A DNA stretch of 64,000 nucleotides from Pedobacter sp. SL55 (GCF_026625705.1 NZ_CP113059.1:4216001-4280000); one strand, 5' to 3'. Shown: positions 1 to 8,040, counted from the first letter of the stretch. Numbers and translations are program-made. The notes: generated from the letters alone by a model not told the origin.

Positions 1-12
1 CGTTGGTATGGA

Positions 13-720
13 ATGAGATGGCTGATATTTTTTCTGTTACTTACTTTTTCGAACCAAAGCTGGGCACAAAAATTCATATTCCCTAAGCTTGCAAACCAAG
101 CGAAAGAGGTATCTCGCCTAATCCCGAAGCAATGGAAACTATTAGATTCTGCACAAGGCGACCTTAACCAAGACAAGCAGCAAGATTTGGTACTGATTTT
201 AGAACACCTTACCGCTGTAGATGAAGACCGAGCCTATGGAAATTACGAAGTTGAGTTGATTACGGAAACGCAAAAGCCTCGAATTTTGGCAGTTTATTTC
301 AAAAAAAATGGAGTTTATCAACTAGCTGCTCAAAACAATGATTTTGTGTTAAGATCTGAAGAAGGCGGTAAAATGGGCGACCCATTAAAAAACCTTAGTA
401 TCGACAGCAATAAGTTTACCCTTTCATTTGAAGGAGGCAACGATTGGCGTTGGAAACTCAATTACCAGTTTGCCTACGATAAAAAACAATGGAATTTGGT
501 AGCGGCCAACAATGTTTACTACCATAAAGACAGCGGCGAAATGGTAGATAAACAGTATGATTTTGTAGATAGAACCATTAAAACGATTGTGGGAAGCATT
601 TTTAACCGCAACATCTTAAACTCGGTAGACGAAGACATTTTAGTTTTTGGCAGCCCAAGAACTTTAATGGATTTTAAAAAACCTTGGACTTGGGAAGTGA
701 CGAAGGATAATTATTTGTAG
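13..720 (+). CDS. Secreted hypothetical protein
   Basis: I do not recognise the family of this 235-residue protein. Residues 1-19 form a clear signal peptide: one basic residue, a Leu/Phe-rich core and a SWAQ cleavage region. The mature protein should be periplasmic or at the cell surface. Around residue 50 the stretch GDLNQDKQQDLV resembles the Asp-rich loops of FG-GAP or dockerin-like calcium sites, but there is only one copy. The rest is rich in aromatic and charged residues, as in a beta-structured domain. The ATG overlaps a TGA at 14-16 that closes another frame (read as VGME then stop), so it may follow an upstream gene by an ATGA overlap, but only four codons of that gene are visible. 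Confidence 0.7.
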   Translation: MRWLIFFLLLTFSNQSWAQKFIFPKLANQAKEVSRLIPKQWKLLDSAQGDLNQDKQQDLVLILEHLTAVDEDRAYGNYEVELITETQKPRILAVYFKKNGVYQLAAQNNDFVLRSEEGGKMGDPLKNLSIDSNKFTLSFEGGNDWRWKLNYQFAYDKKQWNLVAANNVYYHKDSGEMVDKQYDFVDRTIKTIVGSIFNRNILNSVDEDILVFGSPRTLMDFKKPWTWEVTKDNYL

Positions 721-958
721 CGTGATTGACAGAATGCTTTGTCAAGGTCGTTTCGAGCGGAACAACATGAAGTCGAGACTTGAAAATCAACGAAGTTAAA
801 TCTTTGAAAACAATTATTAACAACTATTTCAAAGATCTATCCATTACAATAGAGATGACGCAAGCCTCAGTCGTTTACAGACTTACGAAGTTTCAGAAAC
901 TTCATAAGTCTTACACCAAGCATATTATCTTTTTCTGTTAAGCAGACTATTATTATTG
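721..958. other. Intergenic DNA with decayed repeat remnants
   Basis: No gene is visible here. Pieces such as GTCGTTTCGAGCGG near 748 and AGAGATGACG near 850 look like worn halves of the GTCATTTCGA-type inverted repeat that is intact at 60532-60625. This match is by eye only. Confidence 0.3.
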
Positions 959-1001
959 CTAAAGTAAAAAGATTGGCAATAAACCAATCTTTTTACTTTA
1001 G
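959..1001 (-). terminator. Intrinsic terminator after the CBS-type gene
   Basis: A perfect 18-bp inverted repeat (arms 959-976 and 984-1001, 7-nt loop) lies just past the stop codon at 1018-1020 of the minus-strand gene. The stem itself carries the A and U runs, so it could stop transcription in both directions. Confidence 0.75.
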
Positions 1002-1017
1002 ACTTTTAACTTAAAAT

Positions 1018-2379
1018 CTATCCTTTTATCGCATTGATGATATCGTACTGCGTAATGATATCAAACTTGCCATCTTCTAACTCTACTAAAACCGCACTGT
1101 TATCTTTATTAATTAGGGATGATAAGCGATCTATAGAAGTATTCAAATCTACAAATGGGAAAGTTGCTCCCATAATATCTTCTACTTTAGCAGATTTTAC
1201 GCTTGGGTTTTCTAACAAGGCAGCTAGGATGTCACTTTCTTCTAATTTACCCACTAGCATTCCTTTTTGCGTTACCGGAATTTGAGAAATGTTTAACGTG
1301 CTCATGGTATTAAAGGCTTCAGAAACTGTTTTCTCACAATCTATAGTTACAATTTCTCCCGTATCTTTTTTAGCAAGAATAGTACGAGCTGTTAGCTTTT
1401 CGTCTTTTAAGAAACCACGTTCACGCAGCCAGTCTTCATTATACATTTTACCCATGTAACGGCTACCGTGGTCATGGAAGATAATAACTACTACATCTTC
1501 GGGTTTTAATTGATCTTTCAACTGCAATAAACCCGCAACTGCTGATCCTGCGGAATTGCCAACGAAAATTCCTTCTTGGCGACAAACTTCTCTGGTCATT
1601 AATGCCGCTTCCTTATCTGTTACTTTTTCGAATAAGTCGATGACGTCGAAATTTACATTTGCTGGTAAAAAATCTTCTCCAATGCCTTCTGTGATGTAAG
1701 GATAAATCTCGTTTTTATCGAAAATACCGGTTTCTTTATATTTTTTAAATACCGAACCGTAGGTATCTATGCCCCAAATTTTGATGTTAGGGTTTTTCTC
1801 TTTCAAATATTTACCGGTACCAGAAATGGTACCTCCCGTACCTACCCCAACTACTAAATGCGTAATCTTGCCTTCGGTTTGTTCCCAAATTTCAGGTCCA
1901 GTTTGCTCATAATGCGCTTGTGAGTTGGCTAAATTATCATATTGATTAGGTTTCCAAGAATTTGGCACTTCACGTTCTAAACGAGAAGATACCGAATAAT
2001 AAGAACGCGGATCTTCTGGCTCTACGTTGGTTGGGCAAACAATTACTTCGGCTCCAAAAGCACGCAAAGCATCTACTTTTTCCTTAGATTGTTTGTCTGT
2101 AGTGGTAAAAATACATTTGTATCCTTTAATAATGGCTGCCATGGCCAAGCCCATACCCGTATTGCCCGATGTACCTTCGATAATGGTACCGCCTGGTTTA
2201 AGTTTGCCACTTTGTTCTGCATCTTCAATCATTTTTAAAGCCATACGGTCTTTAATAGAATTACCTGGGTTGGTAGTTTCTATTTTCGCCAAAACGGTAG
2301 CCGGAATATCTTTTACGATGTTATTCAGTTTTACCAAAGGCGTGTTACCAATGGTTTCTAATATATTGTTATACCACAT
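1018..2379 (-). CDS. Cystathionine beta-synthase / cysteine synthase-type PLP enzyme with CBS pair
   Basis: This is a fold-type II PLP enzyme of the cysteine synthase / cystathionine beta-synthase family, 453 residues. It should be cytosolic and join serine or O-acetylserine with homocysteine or sulfide in transsulfuration or cysteine synthesis. The N-terminal part has ETIGNTPLV, the PLP lysine in SIKDRMA (K43), the substrate loop SGNTG, and the phosphate-binding GVGTGGTISG. The C-terminal 120 or so residues form two CBS motifs, which usually sense adenosyl ligands. No heme-binding N-terminal extension is present. The true substrate cannot be settled from sequence. It is a single gene with its own promoter and terminator. 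Confidence 0.9.
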   Translation of the reverse strand: MWYNNILETIGNTPLVKLNNIVKDIPATVLAKIETTNPGNSIKDRMALKMIEDAEQSGKLKPGGTIIEGTSGNTGMGLAMAAIIKGYKCIFTTTDKQSKEKVDALRAFGAEVIVCPTNVEPEDPRSYYSVSSRLEREVPNSWKPNQYDNLANSQAHYEQTGPEIWEQTEGKITHLVVGVGTGGTISGTGKYLKEKNPNIKIWGIDTYGSVFKKYKETGIFDKNEIYPYITEGIGEDFLPANVNFDVIDLFEKVTDKEAALMTREVCRQEGIFVGNSAGSAVAGLLQLKDQLKPEDVVVIIFHDHGSRYMGKMYNEDWLRERGFLKDEKLTARTILAKKDTGEIVTIDCEKTVSEAFNTMSTLNISQIPVTQKGMLVGKLEESDILAALLENPSVKSAKVEDIMGATFPFVDLNTSIDRLSSLINKDNSAVLVELEDGKFDIITQYDIINAIKG

Positions 2380-2383
2380 GTTA

Positions 2384-2391
2384 CAAAAGTA
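2384..2391 (-). promoter_or_regulatory. -7 promoter box for the CBS-type gene
   Basis: Reading the minus strand, TACTTTTG ends 4 nt before the ATG. It fits the Bacteroidota -7 consensus TAnnTTTG and would place the transcript start at or next to the start codon. No good -33 TTTG is visible. Confidence 0.5.
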
Positions 2392-2536
2392 ACGAACAGC
2401 AATAAGTATTTCGAGATTAATATTTATTTAAAATTAAATTTCAAAAAAAATATCAAAACAAAATTTAATTCTATAATCTACAAAAATGATATACTAAATA
2501 TGTTATAAATTTGGCGTGATGTGTTTATAAGCCACA

Positions 2537-2585
2537 GATGCACAGATTTTTTTTAATTTTTATAAAGCAAATAAATCTGTGCATC
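2537..2585. repeat. GATGCACAGATTT inverted repeat
   Basis: Perfect 13-bp arms (2537-2549 and 2573-2585) flank an A/T-rich loop. The same core in a longer form occurs at 49015-49097, so this is a dispersed repeat family. It lies between two minus-strand genes, downstream of the dprA start side. Confidence 0.7.
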
Positions 2586-2614
2586 CCGTATTTGGAATGA
2601 GTATTATGGCAAAA

Positions 2615-3703
2615 CTAAGCCAACTTGTATAATTTACCTGGCAAAACGATAATAGTTCCTCTCATTTCGAGTGTTAAAAGAATAATGGCCAATTTACTTT
2701 GCGGAATATTGGTGGTTACAAAAAGGTCATCTACAGCCAAAGCAGATCCTAACAGTGCTTCGCAAACCGTTCTTTCGTCTTTATTTAAATCTAAAGGTAA
2801 CTGCACCTGCACCGGAGCTTTTTTTGTTGAAGTTTCTTCATCCCAACCTAAATAATAGATCAAATCTTGCGGATGATTAATTAAACCTGCCCTATTGGTT
2901 TTGATAAGGAAATTACATCCCTCAGAAAACTCGTCATTTACTCTTCCCGGAAAAGCGTAGACATCTCTATTGTATGAATTGGCAATTTCGGCGGTAATGA
3001 GCGCACCTCCTTTGATCGACGCTTCAACCACTATTGTCACATCGGCCATGCCAGCTATAATTCTGTTTCGTTTGGGGAAATTTTCGCGATCTGGATTAGT
3101 GCCTGGCAGAAATTCGGTAAGCAACCCACCATTTTTAAGCATCTTCGCCGCTAATTCTCGATGAGCGGCTGGATATATTCGATCTAGACCATGGCCCAAA
3201 ACACCAACCGTAGGCACATTTGCTAAGACGCTCTCCTTATGTGCCGCGGCATCAACGCCATGGGCAAGTCCGCTACTGATTAGCACATCGTAAGGTTTGA
3301 GTATTTCTATGAGTTGTTTACAAAGCATTTTACCATAAGCTGTTGCATTACGAGTACCAACAATACTCACAATTCTGGTCTTGTTCAAATCTACATTTCC
3401 CTTATAGTAAAGCAGCAGAGGTGCATCATAGCAGCTCTTCAATCGCTTAGGATAGCTTTCATCATTATAAAACAACACCTGTATTTGATGCTTTTCTATA
3501 AAAGCCAACTCTTGCGCTGCCAACTCTAATGCGTTAGTATTTACAATGGCTTCGGCAGTTTTCTTGCCTATTCCGTCAATGTTTAACAATTGTTTATGGG
3601 TAGCAGAAAATACGGCTTCGGCACTACCAAAATGCTGTAGCAGTTTTTTGGAGATAAGTGCACCTACTCCGTTAATTAACGTAAGCGCTATTTGATGTTT
3701 CAT
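2615..3703 (-). CDS. dprA: DNA-processing protein DprA
   Basis: DprA binds incoming single-stranded DNA and loads RecA during natural transformation. The 362-residue protein has the full family layout: an N-terminal helix-hairpin-helix/SAM-like region (LLNIDGIGKKTAEAI near residue 45), the Rossmann-like DprA core with VGTRNATAYG and GLAHGVDAAAH, the conserved FPKRNRIIAG, and a C-terminal winged-helix DML1-like domain. It is transcribed away from blaI, with which it shares a short intergenic region. No other competence gene is present in the window. Confidence 0.95.
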   Translation of the reverse strand: MKHQIALTLINGVGALISKKLLQHFGSAEAVFSATHKQLLNIDGIGKKTAEAIVNTNALELAAQELAFIEKHQIQVLFYNDESYPKRLKSCYDAPLLLYYKGNVDLNKTRIVSIVGTRNATAYGKMLCKQLIEILKPYDVLISSGLAHGVDAAAHKESVLANVPTVGVLGHGLDRIYPAAHRELAAKMLKNGGLLTEFLPGTNPDRENFPKRNRIIAGMADVTIVVEASIKGGALITAEIANSYNRDVYAFPGRVNDEFSEGCNFLIKTNRAGLINHPQDLIYYLGWDEETSTKKAPVQVQLPLDLNKDERTVCEALLGSALAVDDLFVTTNIPQSKLAIILLTLEMRGTIIVLPGKLYKLA

Positions 3704-3748
3704 GGATAGATGAAAAATAAAAACTTGAAATACAGATAATTAAATATT

Positions 3749-3794
3749 AAACTATAAAAATAGTTTGAAAACTACTTTTATAGTTTTAACTTTA
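3749..3794 (+). promoter_or_regulatory. Double BlaI-type operator over the blaI promoter
   Basis: Two perfect inverted repeats lie head to tail: AAACTA-N6-TAGTTT at 3749-3766 and AAAACTA-N6-TAGTTTT at 3768-3787. Their centres are 20 bp apart, about two helical turns, so dimers would sit on the same DNA face. They overlap a promoter made of TTTG (3764-3767), a 19-bp spacer and TAACTTTA (3787-3794). The layout suits autorepression by the BlaI-like protein encoded next. The half-site ACTA differs from the classical TACA of beta-lactamase operators. Confidence 0.75.
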
Positions 3795-3816
3795 TAAAAC
3801 AACAAGATACTTCATT

Positions 3817-4185
3817 ATGAGAGAATTAACAAAAGCCGAAGAACAAATTATGCTGATACTTTGGGAACTAAAAGAAGCCATTGTAAAAGAGGTAATTGAT
3901 AAAATGGACCCTCCAAAGCCAGCCTATAACACGGTTTCTACAGTAATCAGGGTTTTAGAAGGCAAGGGCTTTGTAGATCACAAGGCTGTTGGCAATACGC
4001 ATATTTACTTCCCTACCATTAGCGAAGAGCAGTACAAGCATTTTGCTTTCGACAAGGTAATGAACAACTATTTCGAAAACAGTTACGAAAGCTTGGTATC
4101 GTTTCTTGTGAACGAGAAGAAGATGGATATGGCTCAACTAGATGAAATTATTGCGATTGCCGAACAACTTAAAAATAAAAAGTGA
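3817..4185 (+). CDS. BlaI/MecI/CopY-family transcriptional repressor
   Basis: This 122-residue protein has the family's N-terminal winged helix (ELTKAEEQIMLILW, then the recognition helix around AYNTVSTVIRVLEGKGF) and a helical C-terminal dimer region. In characterised relatives the repressor is cut when the partner membrane peptidase senses a signal, releasing the promoter. Its stop overlaps the start of the M56 peptidase gene (TGATG), which is the standard BlaI-BlaR1 pairing. A beta-lactamase is not nearby, so the regulon is unknown and probably not antibiotic resistance. Confidence 0.92.
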   Translation: MRELTKAEEQIMLILWELKEAIVKEVIDKMDPPKPAYNTVSTVIRVLEGKGFVDHKAVGNTHIYFPTISEEQYKHFAFDKVMNNYFENSYESLVSFLVNEKKMDMAQLDEIIAIAEQLKNKK

Positions 4186-5273
4186 TGAACTGGCTCCATT
4201 ATCTTTTAGAAGCTAACCTCTATTTGGTTGTTTTCTACGGCATGTACAAGCTGTTGTTGCAGCATAGCACTTTTTACAACAGTAATCGATATTTTTTATT
4301 ATTGAGTGTTGTGGCTGCTTTTGCTATTCCATTAATACAGTTGGCTTTTTTGAAACCAACGGTAGTGCTAGAAATTGAAGAAATACCTTACGAAATTCCG
4401 CTAGCAACTATAGAAATTGCCACGGTTGCGAAATCTCCTGCCTTAACTGCTCAAGATTACATTTTTTATGGGTATTTAGCTTTGGCATTATTTTTAAGCT
4501 TGAAATTCATCATCTCGATTTCGAAAATCATTAAGATTTATATAAGCAGCAACAAAAGAAAACTAAGTAGTTATACTTTAGTAGAATTAACTACCCAACA
4601 TACCGCGTTTTCGTTCTTTAACATCTTATTTATTCATCCAGAAATGGCGAAGAACAGTGCAGTGCTAAGGCACGAAATGATCCATATCAAACAAAAACAT
4701 AGTTGGGATATTCTCTTGCTAGAACTCTTAAAAATCTGCTGTTGGTTTAATCCGATAGTGTATTTGATGAAAAAAGATATCACACTTTTGCACGAATACA
4801 TTGCCGACGAGAAAACTACTGCTGCAAATATCTCTAAACATGAATATGCGATGTTTTTAATTGAGAACTCAATGGCCGCTTATTCATCTTCACTTGTCAA
4901 TCAATTGTTCAATCAATCCATATTAAAAAGTAGAATTAACATGTTAAACAAAGAAAAAACGGCAAATTGGGCAAGGCTCAAATATTTGCTGGCAGTTCCG
5001 CTTGGCGTAGGTTTACTCTGTGTATCAACACTAAGTTTTAGCAAAAGCTATGGTTTCTTAGAAATTGGCACACAAAAACAAGTGCAGCAAACCACCCCCA
5101 AAAACAAGCAAGAAAAACCCGTATATTATCCCGAACATAGGTACGACGAAAAAAACAACTTCATTTCGTTAGAAAAGCGGGCAATTATTGTTAATGGAAA
5201 ACTAGTAGCCGATAAAAATAAATATTACGGCGTTGCCGAAGCTGACGAAATTACCTATCTCAACAAGCATTGA
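4185..5273 (+). CDS. BlaR1-like M56 membrane metallopeptidase, frameshifted near its 3' end
   Basis: M56 peptidases are integral membrane zinc proteases that pass a signal to a BlaI-type repressor. The protein has about four membrane segments (near residues 5-25, 35-55, 92-112 and 265-285), HEMIH (163-167) and a downstream HEYIADE glutamate. I chose the ATG at 4185, which overlaps the blaI stop; a GTG lies one codon earlier. Reading stops at 5273 in the middle of a plug-like segment that related proteins continue as YGxxGKNGVVxIT. That motif is found in the +1 frame right after the stop (see next entry). Deleting one base near 5256 would join both parts into a protein of about 604 residues. 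Confidence 0.85.
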   Translation: MNWLHYLLEANLYLVVFYGMYKLLLQHSTFYNSNRYFLLLSVVAAFAIPLIQLAFLKPTVVLEIEEIPYEIPLATIEIATVAKSPALTAQDYIFYGYLALALFLSLKFIISISKIIKIYISSNKRKLSSYTLVELTTQHTAFSFFNILFIHPEMAKNSAVLRHEMIHIKQKHSWDILLLELLKICCWFNPIVYLMKKDITLLHEYIADEKTTAANISKHEYAMFLIENSMAAYSSSLVNQLFNQSILKSRINMLNKEKTANWARLKYLLAVPLGVGLLCVSTLSFSKSYGFLEIGTQKQVQQTTPKNKQEKPVYYPEHRYDEKNNFISLEKRAIIVNGKLVADKNKYYGVAEADEITYLNKH

Positions 5274-6000
5274 AGCAACAAAAAAGTATGGCAGTAAAAT
5301 TGGAAAAAATGGTGCTGTGGTAATTACTGGGAAGAACTTAGTAAGCACTCCTCCACCGCCGATAATGCTATCGGCGGCGCCAGCAAGTCCACCAAAAGTT
5401 AAGAATGGCCAGATTAGTCCTCCACCTCCACCCATAGAAGCTCCACCTTCAGGCAAAAAGCTTAAAAAATTTCCACCTCCCGTAATAAAACATAACGAAA
5501 ATATAAGCGACGCTAATAAAGAAAAAACAAATAACAGCAATAAAGAACAAACTTCGATAGACCGAAGCAAAGGCGATAAATTAGTAATATCGGCTGGTGG
5601 CATGCAAACCAAGGTTTTAGCAGTTTACGATAGATGGGGAAAGGAAGTATATCATAGTGAAGATTATCAAAATAACTGGGATGGCAGTGAGGGAAACATT
5701 AACGAAGCAGCCAATAAGGAGCTAGCCGCTGGAACCTATTTTTATATTGTTTCATATAAGCAAAACAAAAATACTTCTAGAAAAGGCTGGATATTGATAA
5801 AAGGAAATAGCTCAAAAGCGATGCCTAAAGATAATTTAGATAAAACAAGTTCTTTAAAAAGGGTTAGCAACTACCAAACGAAAGATCATCAAAAGGCTAC
5901 AACAACTAAAACTACACCACAAAACCGAAACAACGTTTTCTTCAAAGCTTGGACTTTATACAAACCAAAAGTAGAAGAAAACAAAAATGATAATTGTTAA
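5233..6000 (+). CDS. Displaced 3' part of the M56 gene: plug-like motif, Pro-rich linker, CHU_C-like domain
   Basis: This +1-frame segment starts only at a TTG inside the preceding gene and is best read as its continuation. In order it has YGSKIGKNGAVVITGK (the plug-like tail usual for Bacteroidota M56 proteins), a proline-rich linker with PPPP runs, a polar Asn/Lys-rich spacer, and a C-terminal domain with VLAVYDRWGKEVY, WDG and LAAGTYFYIVSY. That last pattern matches gliding-motility-associated C-terminal domains (CHU_C / type B type IX secretion signals). After it comes a basic tail of about 60 residues, so the domain is not at the very end. Such a domain on a membrane sensor peptidase is unexpected. 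If translated alone it would lack a signal peptide. Confidence 0.6.
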   Translation: MPKLTKLPISTSIEATKKYGSKIGKNGAVVITGKNLVSTPPPPIMLSAAPASPPKVKNGQISPPPPPIEAPPSGKKLKKFPPPVIKHNENISDANKEKTNNSNKEQTSIDRSKGDKLVISAGGMQTKVLAVYDRWGKEVYHSEDYQNNWDGSEGNINEAANKELAAGTYFYIVSYKQNKNTSRKGWILIKGNSSKAMPKDNLDKTSSLKRVSNYQTKDHQKATTTKTTPQNRNNVFFKAWTLYKPKVEENKNDNC

Positions 6001-6006
6001 ACTAGG

Positions 6007-6636
6007 TTACTGCGGCACATAAACCACATACTTAGTTTCAAAGAAATCTTCCTCAAAATAAGCTGAAAGTGGATACAACTCTGCTTTCAGTTTACTTTCC
6101 TTAATCTCCTCGGTTAAATCGCCACCTTTAAGGTAAAGAATACCATTTCTAACGGCATTGATGTTTTCTTTAGCAAATTTACCTCGTACCCACGGATAAA
6201 ACTCGCCCAAACGAGTTACCGCTCTCGATACTACAAAATTATATTTATCGGTAATTTGCTCTGCCCTACTGTGCGACGCTTTTACGTTTTTTAAACCCAA
6301 TGCCGCTGCAACTTCGGTAACTACTTTTATTTTTTTACCGATAGAATCTACCAAATGAAAATCAGTTTCTGGAAACAAAATAGCCAACGGAATGCCCGGA
6401 AAACCACCTCCACAACCTACATCCAACACTTTCTCACCAGGTTTAAACGTACAAAATTTGGCAATACCTAACGAATGTAAAATGTGACGTTCGTACAGCT
6501 CCTCAATATCTTTTCTAGAAATCACATTAATTTGCGAGTTCCACAAACTATATAAATCAAAAAGTTGCTCAAACTGCTTTACCTGAGTAGGCGTTAAATC
6601 CTTAAAATACTTGAAGATGATATCGGGTTTTACCAT
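6007..6636 (-). CDS. rsmG: 16S rRNA (guanine-527 N7) methyltransferase RsmG
   Basis: RsmG methylates N7 of G527 in 16S rRNA using S-adenosylmethionine; its loss gives low-level streptomycin resistance in other bacteria. The 209-residue length is typical. The SAM-binding loop is VLDVGCGGGFPGIPLAI near residues 70-86, followed by the acidic strand end HLVDSIGKK. SRAVTRL near residue 135 belongs to the RsmG signature. It converges with the M56 locus, with stops only a few bases apart, and has its own promoter. Confidence 0.95.
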   Translation of the reverse strand: MVKPDIIFKYFKDLTPTQVKQFEQLFDLYSLWNSQINVISRKDIEELYERHILHSLGIAKFCTFKPGEKVLDVGCGGGFPGIPLAILFPETDFHLVDSIGKKIKVVTEVAAALGLKNVKASHSRAEQITDKYNFVVSRAVTRLGEFYPWVRGKFAKENINAVRNGILYLKGGDLTEEIKESKLKAELYPLSAYFEEDFFETKYVVYVPQ

Positions 6637-6640
6637 GGGG

Positions 6641-6648
6641 CAAAGTTA
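6641..6648 (-). promoter_or_regulatory. -7 promoter box for rsmG
   Basis: TAACTTTG on the minus strand ends 4 nt before the rsmG ATG, predicting a leaderless or nearly leaderless transcript. The box is also the last unit of a 7-bp periodic stretch (CCACTTT, CCACTTT, TTACTTT, TAACTTT). Confidence 0.6.
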
Positions 6649-6698
6649 AAAGTAAAAAGTGGAAAGTGGAATTAGTTTTCAGTTGGCATTTATTAGGA
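6642..6698. repeat. Heptad-periodic array upstream of rsmG
   Basis: On the + strand the dinucleotide AG recurs at 6644, 6651, 6658 and 6665, then after a 2-bp slip at 6674, 6681 and 6695. This gives an array of degenerate 7-bp units covering the rsmG promoter. Confidence 0.55.
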
Positions 6699-6750
6699 AT
6701 TTAACTACCCCATACATTAATTAATCGTAAGTCGTAAATCTAAAACCGCC

Positions 6751-7872
6751 CTATTTCCAATGTACCTTTTTTACAAATACAGATAGCAATGCATTTAGCA
6801 CTAAAAAAAACATCAAAATGATATCTAAAATAGGGAACCACCAACTTAAGCTACCGTAATTTAAGCGTTTCAACAATTTTGGATAAACAAAACACCTCAC
6901 AACTAAACTCAAAAGAAAAGCGCCAACCGCAATGAAGTGCGTACTAGGAAAACAGGCCAAAGTTATGGTAAGTGCATAAAAGAAGAATTGTACCGTAATT
7001 TGCGCAGATAGAATGAACTTGTGTTTGGTCTTGTAAAAACTCCCAGCACCAACGTGTCTTTTCTTCTGCCTTAAATAAGCTAAAAACGAGGTTTTAGGTT
7101 CGCTCCACACGTGTGCATCTTTATGAATTTGGATCATGGTGTTGCTCGGCGTTGCATTGGCATTCACAAATAAATCATCATCGCCAGAAGGAATGTGCAT
7201 GTGTGCCGCAAAGCCTTTGCTTTTAAAAAACAACGATTTCTTGTAAGCCATATTTCTACCTACGCCCATATAAGGCATTCCTTTTAAAGCAAACGATAAA
7301 TAATTAACCGCCGTAAAAAACGTTTCGAAACGGATCAAAGCGTTTAACAAACTTCTTTTTTTAAAGTAAGGCGAATAACCTAGCAAAATTTCTACTTTAT
7401 TATCGGCAGGCAATTGCATTGCCGTTAGCCAATTTTTAGTGGCAGGTTCACAATCTGCATCGGTAAAAACCAGCCAATCGTGGCTAGCCGCTTTAATGCC
7501 CATGGTAACAGCAAATTTTTTACCCGCTATAAACTTTTCGCCTTCTCTTACATGAACAACTTTTAGGTTGGCATGTATCTTTTCTAACTCCTCTAAAAAA
7601 TCGGCCGTACCATCCCAAGAGCGATCATTTACCACCACCACTTCAAAATTAGGGTAGTCTTGTTCAAAAATGCTAGGCAGGTACTTTTCTAGATTTTCGC
7701 GTTCGTTACGGGCGCAAATAATTATACTGATAGGCTTACCATTAGACGATGGCAATTCCTGAATGCGATATTGCGCCAATTTCAAATGAACACCCAATAC
7801 ATAATAAAGGTGTATTAAAAAGCAAATTGCGAGCGCCGATAATAAGCAGATTTCGAGTATATTAAATTCCAC
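6751..7872 (-). CDS. Membrane-anchored family 2 glycosyltransferase
   Basis: A 373-residue GT2 enzyme with a GTG start. An N-terminal membrane helix (about residues 7-27) is followed by a GT-A domain: SIIICARNERENL near residue 48, VVVNDRSWDGT, the DADCEP metal-binding motif near residue 140, and GDDDLF. Two or three hydrophobic segments close the protein (about 290-360). It should face the cytosol and add sugars to a lipid or envelope polysaccharide; the donor and acceptor cannot be read from sequence. It forms a single-gene unit upstream of rsmG on the same strand, 110 bp apart. Confidence 0.85.
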   Translation of the reverse strand: MEFNILEICLLSALAICFLIHLYYVLGVHLKLAQYRIQELPSSNGKPISIIICARNERENLEKYLPSIFEQDYPNFEVVVVNDRSWDGTADFLEELEKIHANLKVVHVREGEKFIAGKKFAVTMGIKAASHDWLVFTDADCEPATKNWLTAMQLPADNKVEILLGYSPYFKKRSLLNALIRFETFFTAVNYLSFALKGMPYMGVGRNMAYKKSLFFKSKGFAAHMHIPSGDDDLFVNANATPSNTMIQIHKDAHVWSEPKTSFLAYLRQKKRHVGAGSFYKTKHKFILSAQITVQFFFYALTITLACFPSTHFIAVGAFLLSLVVRCFVYPKLLKRLNYGSLSWWFPILDIILMFFLVLNALLSVFVKKVHWK

Positions 7873-7891
7873 GATGGTATTTTAAAGCCTG

Positions 7892-7899
7892 CAAAGGTA
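7892..7899 (-). promoter_or_regulatory. -7 promoter box for the GT2 gene
   Basis: TACCTTTG on the minus strand, 19 nt before the GTG start, fits TAnnTTTG. Confidence 0.45.
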
Positions 7900-7975
7900 A
7901 TTAATTTGGCGTGTTGGTGGCTTAGTTTTTTAGTTTTTGATTTTGAAAAGCAGTTGTAGTAGTTTTTCGGCTACG

Positions 7976-8040
7976 GTACTCCCACTTTCCGCTATAGTCC
8001 CGATGAAAAAATCGGGAGCTGCCGCTGCAATTGGGTTTAA
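7976..8040 (-). repeat. Composite repeat copy 1 (reverse orientation)
   Basis: Read on the minus strand it begins TAAACCCAATTGCAGCGG and ends TATAGCGGAAAGTGGGAG. Between these ends sits the hairpin CCCGAT/ATCGGG with a 6-nt loop. The same ends, with different cores, occur at 8350, 23416, 45308 (reverse) and 60871. The 665-bp gap 7873-8537 holds this copy, the hairpin at 8281, copy 2 and the tgt promoter, and no gene. Confidence 0.6.

Noticed and set aside
5240..5275. Programmed ribosomal frameshift in the M56 gene
   Set aside because: No slippery heptamer or following stem-loop is visible at the junction; four other single-base frame breaks in the window favour error or mutation.
5202..5612. 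Minus-strand 136-codon frame rich in Gly and Phe
   Set aside because: It is the reverse shadow of the proline-rich linker of the M56 continuation.
3817..6000. Beta-lactam resistance operon
   Set aside because: The blaI/M56 pair resembles BlaI-BlaR1, but no beta-lactamase or penicillin-binding gene lies nearby and the peptidase lacks a penicillin-sensor domain.
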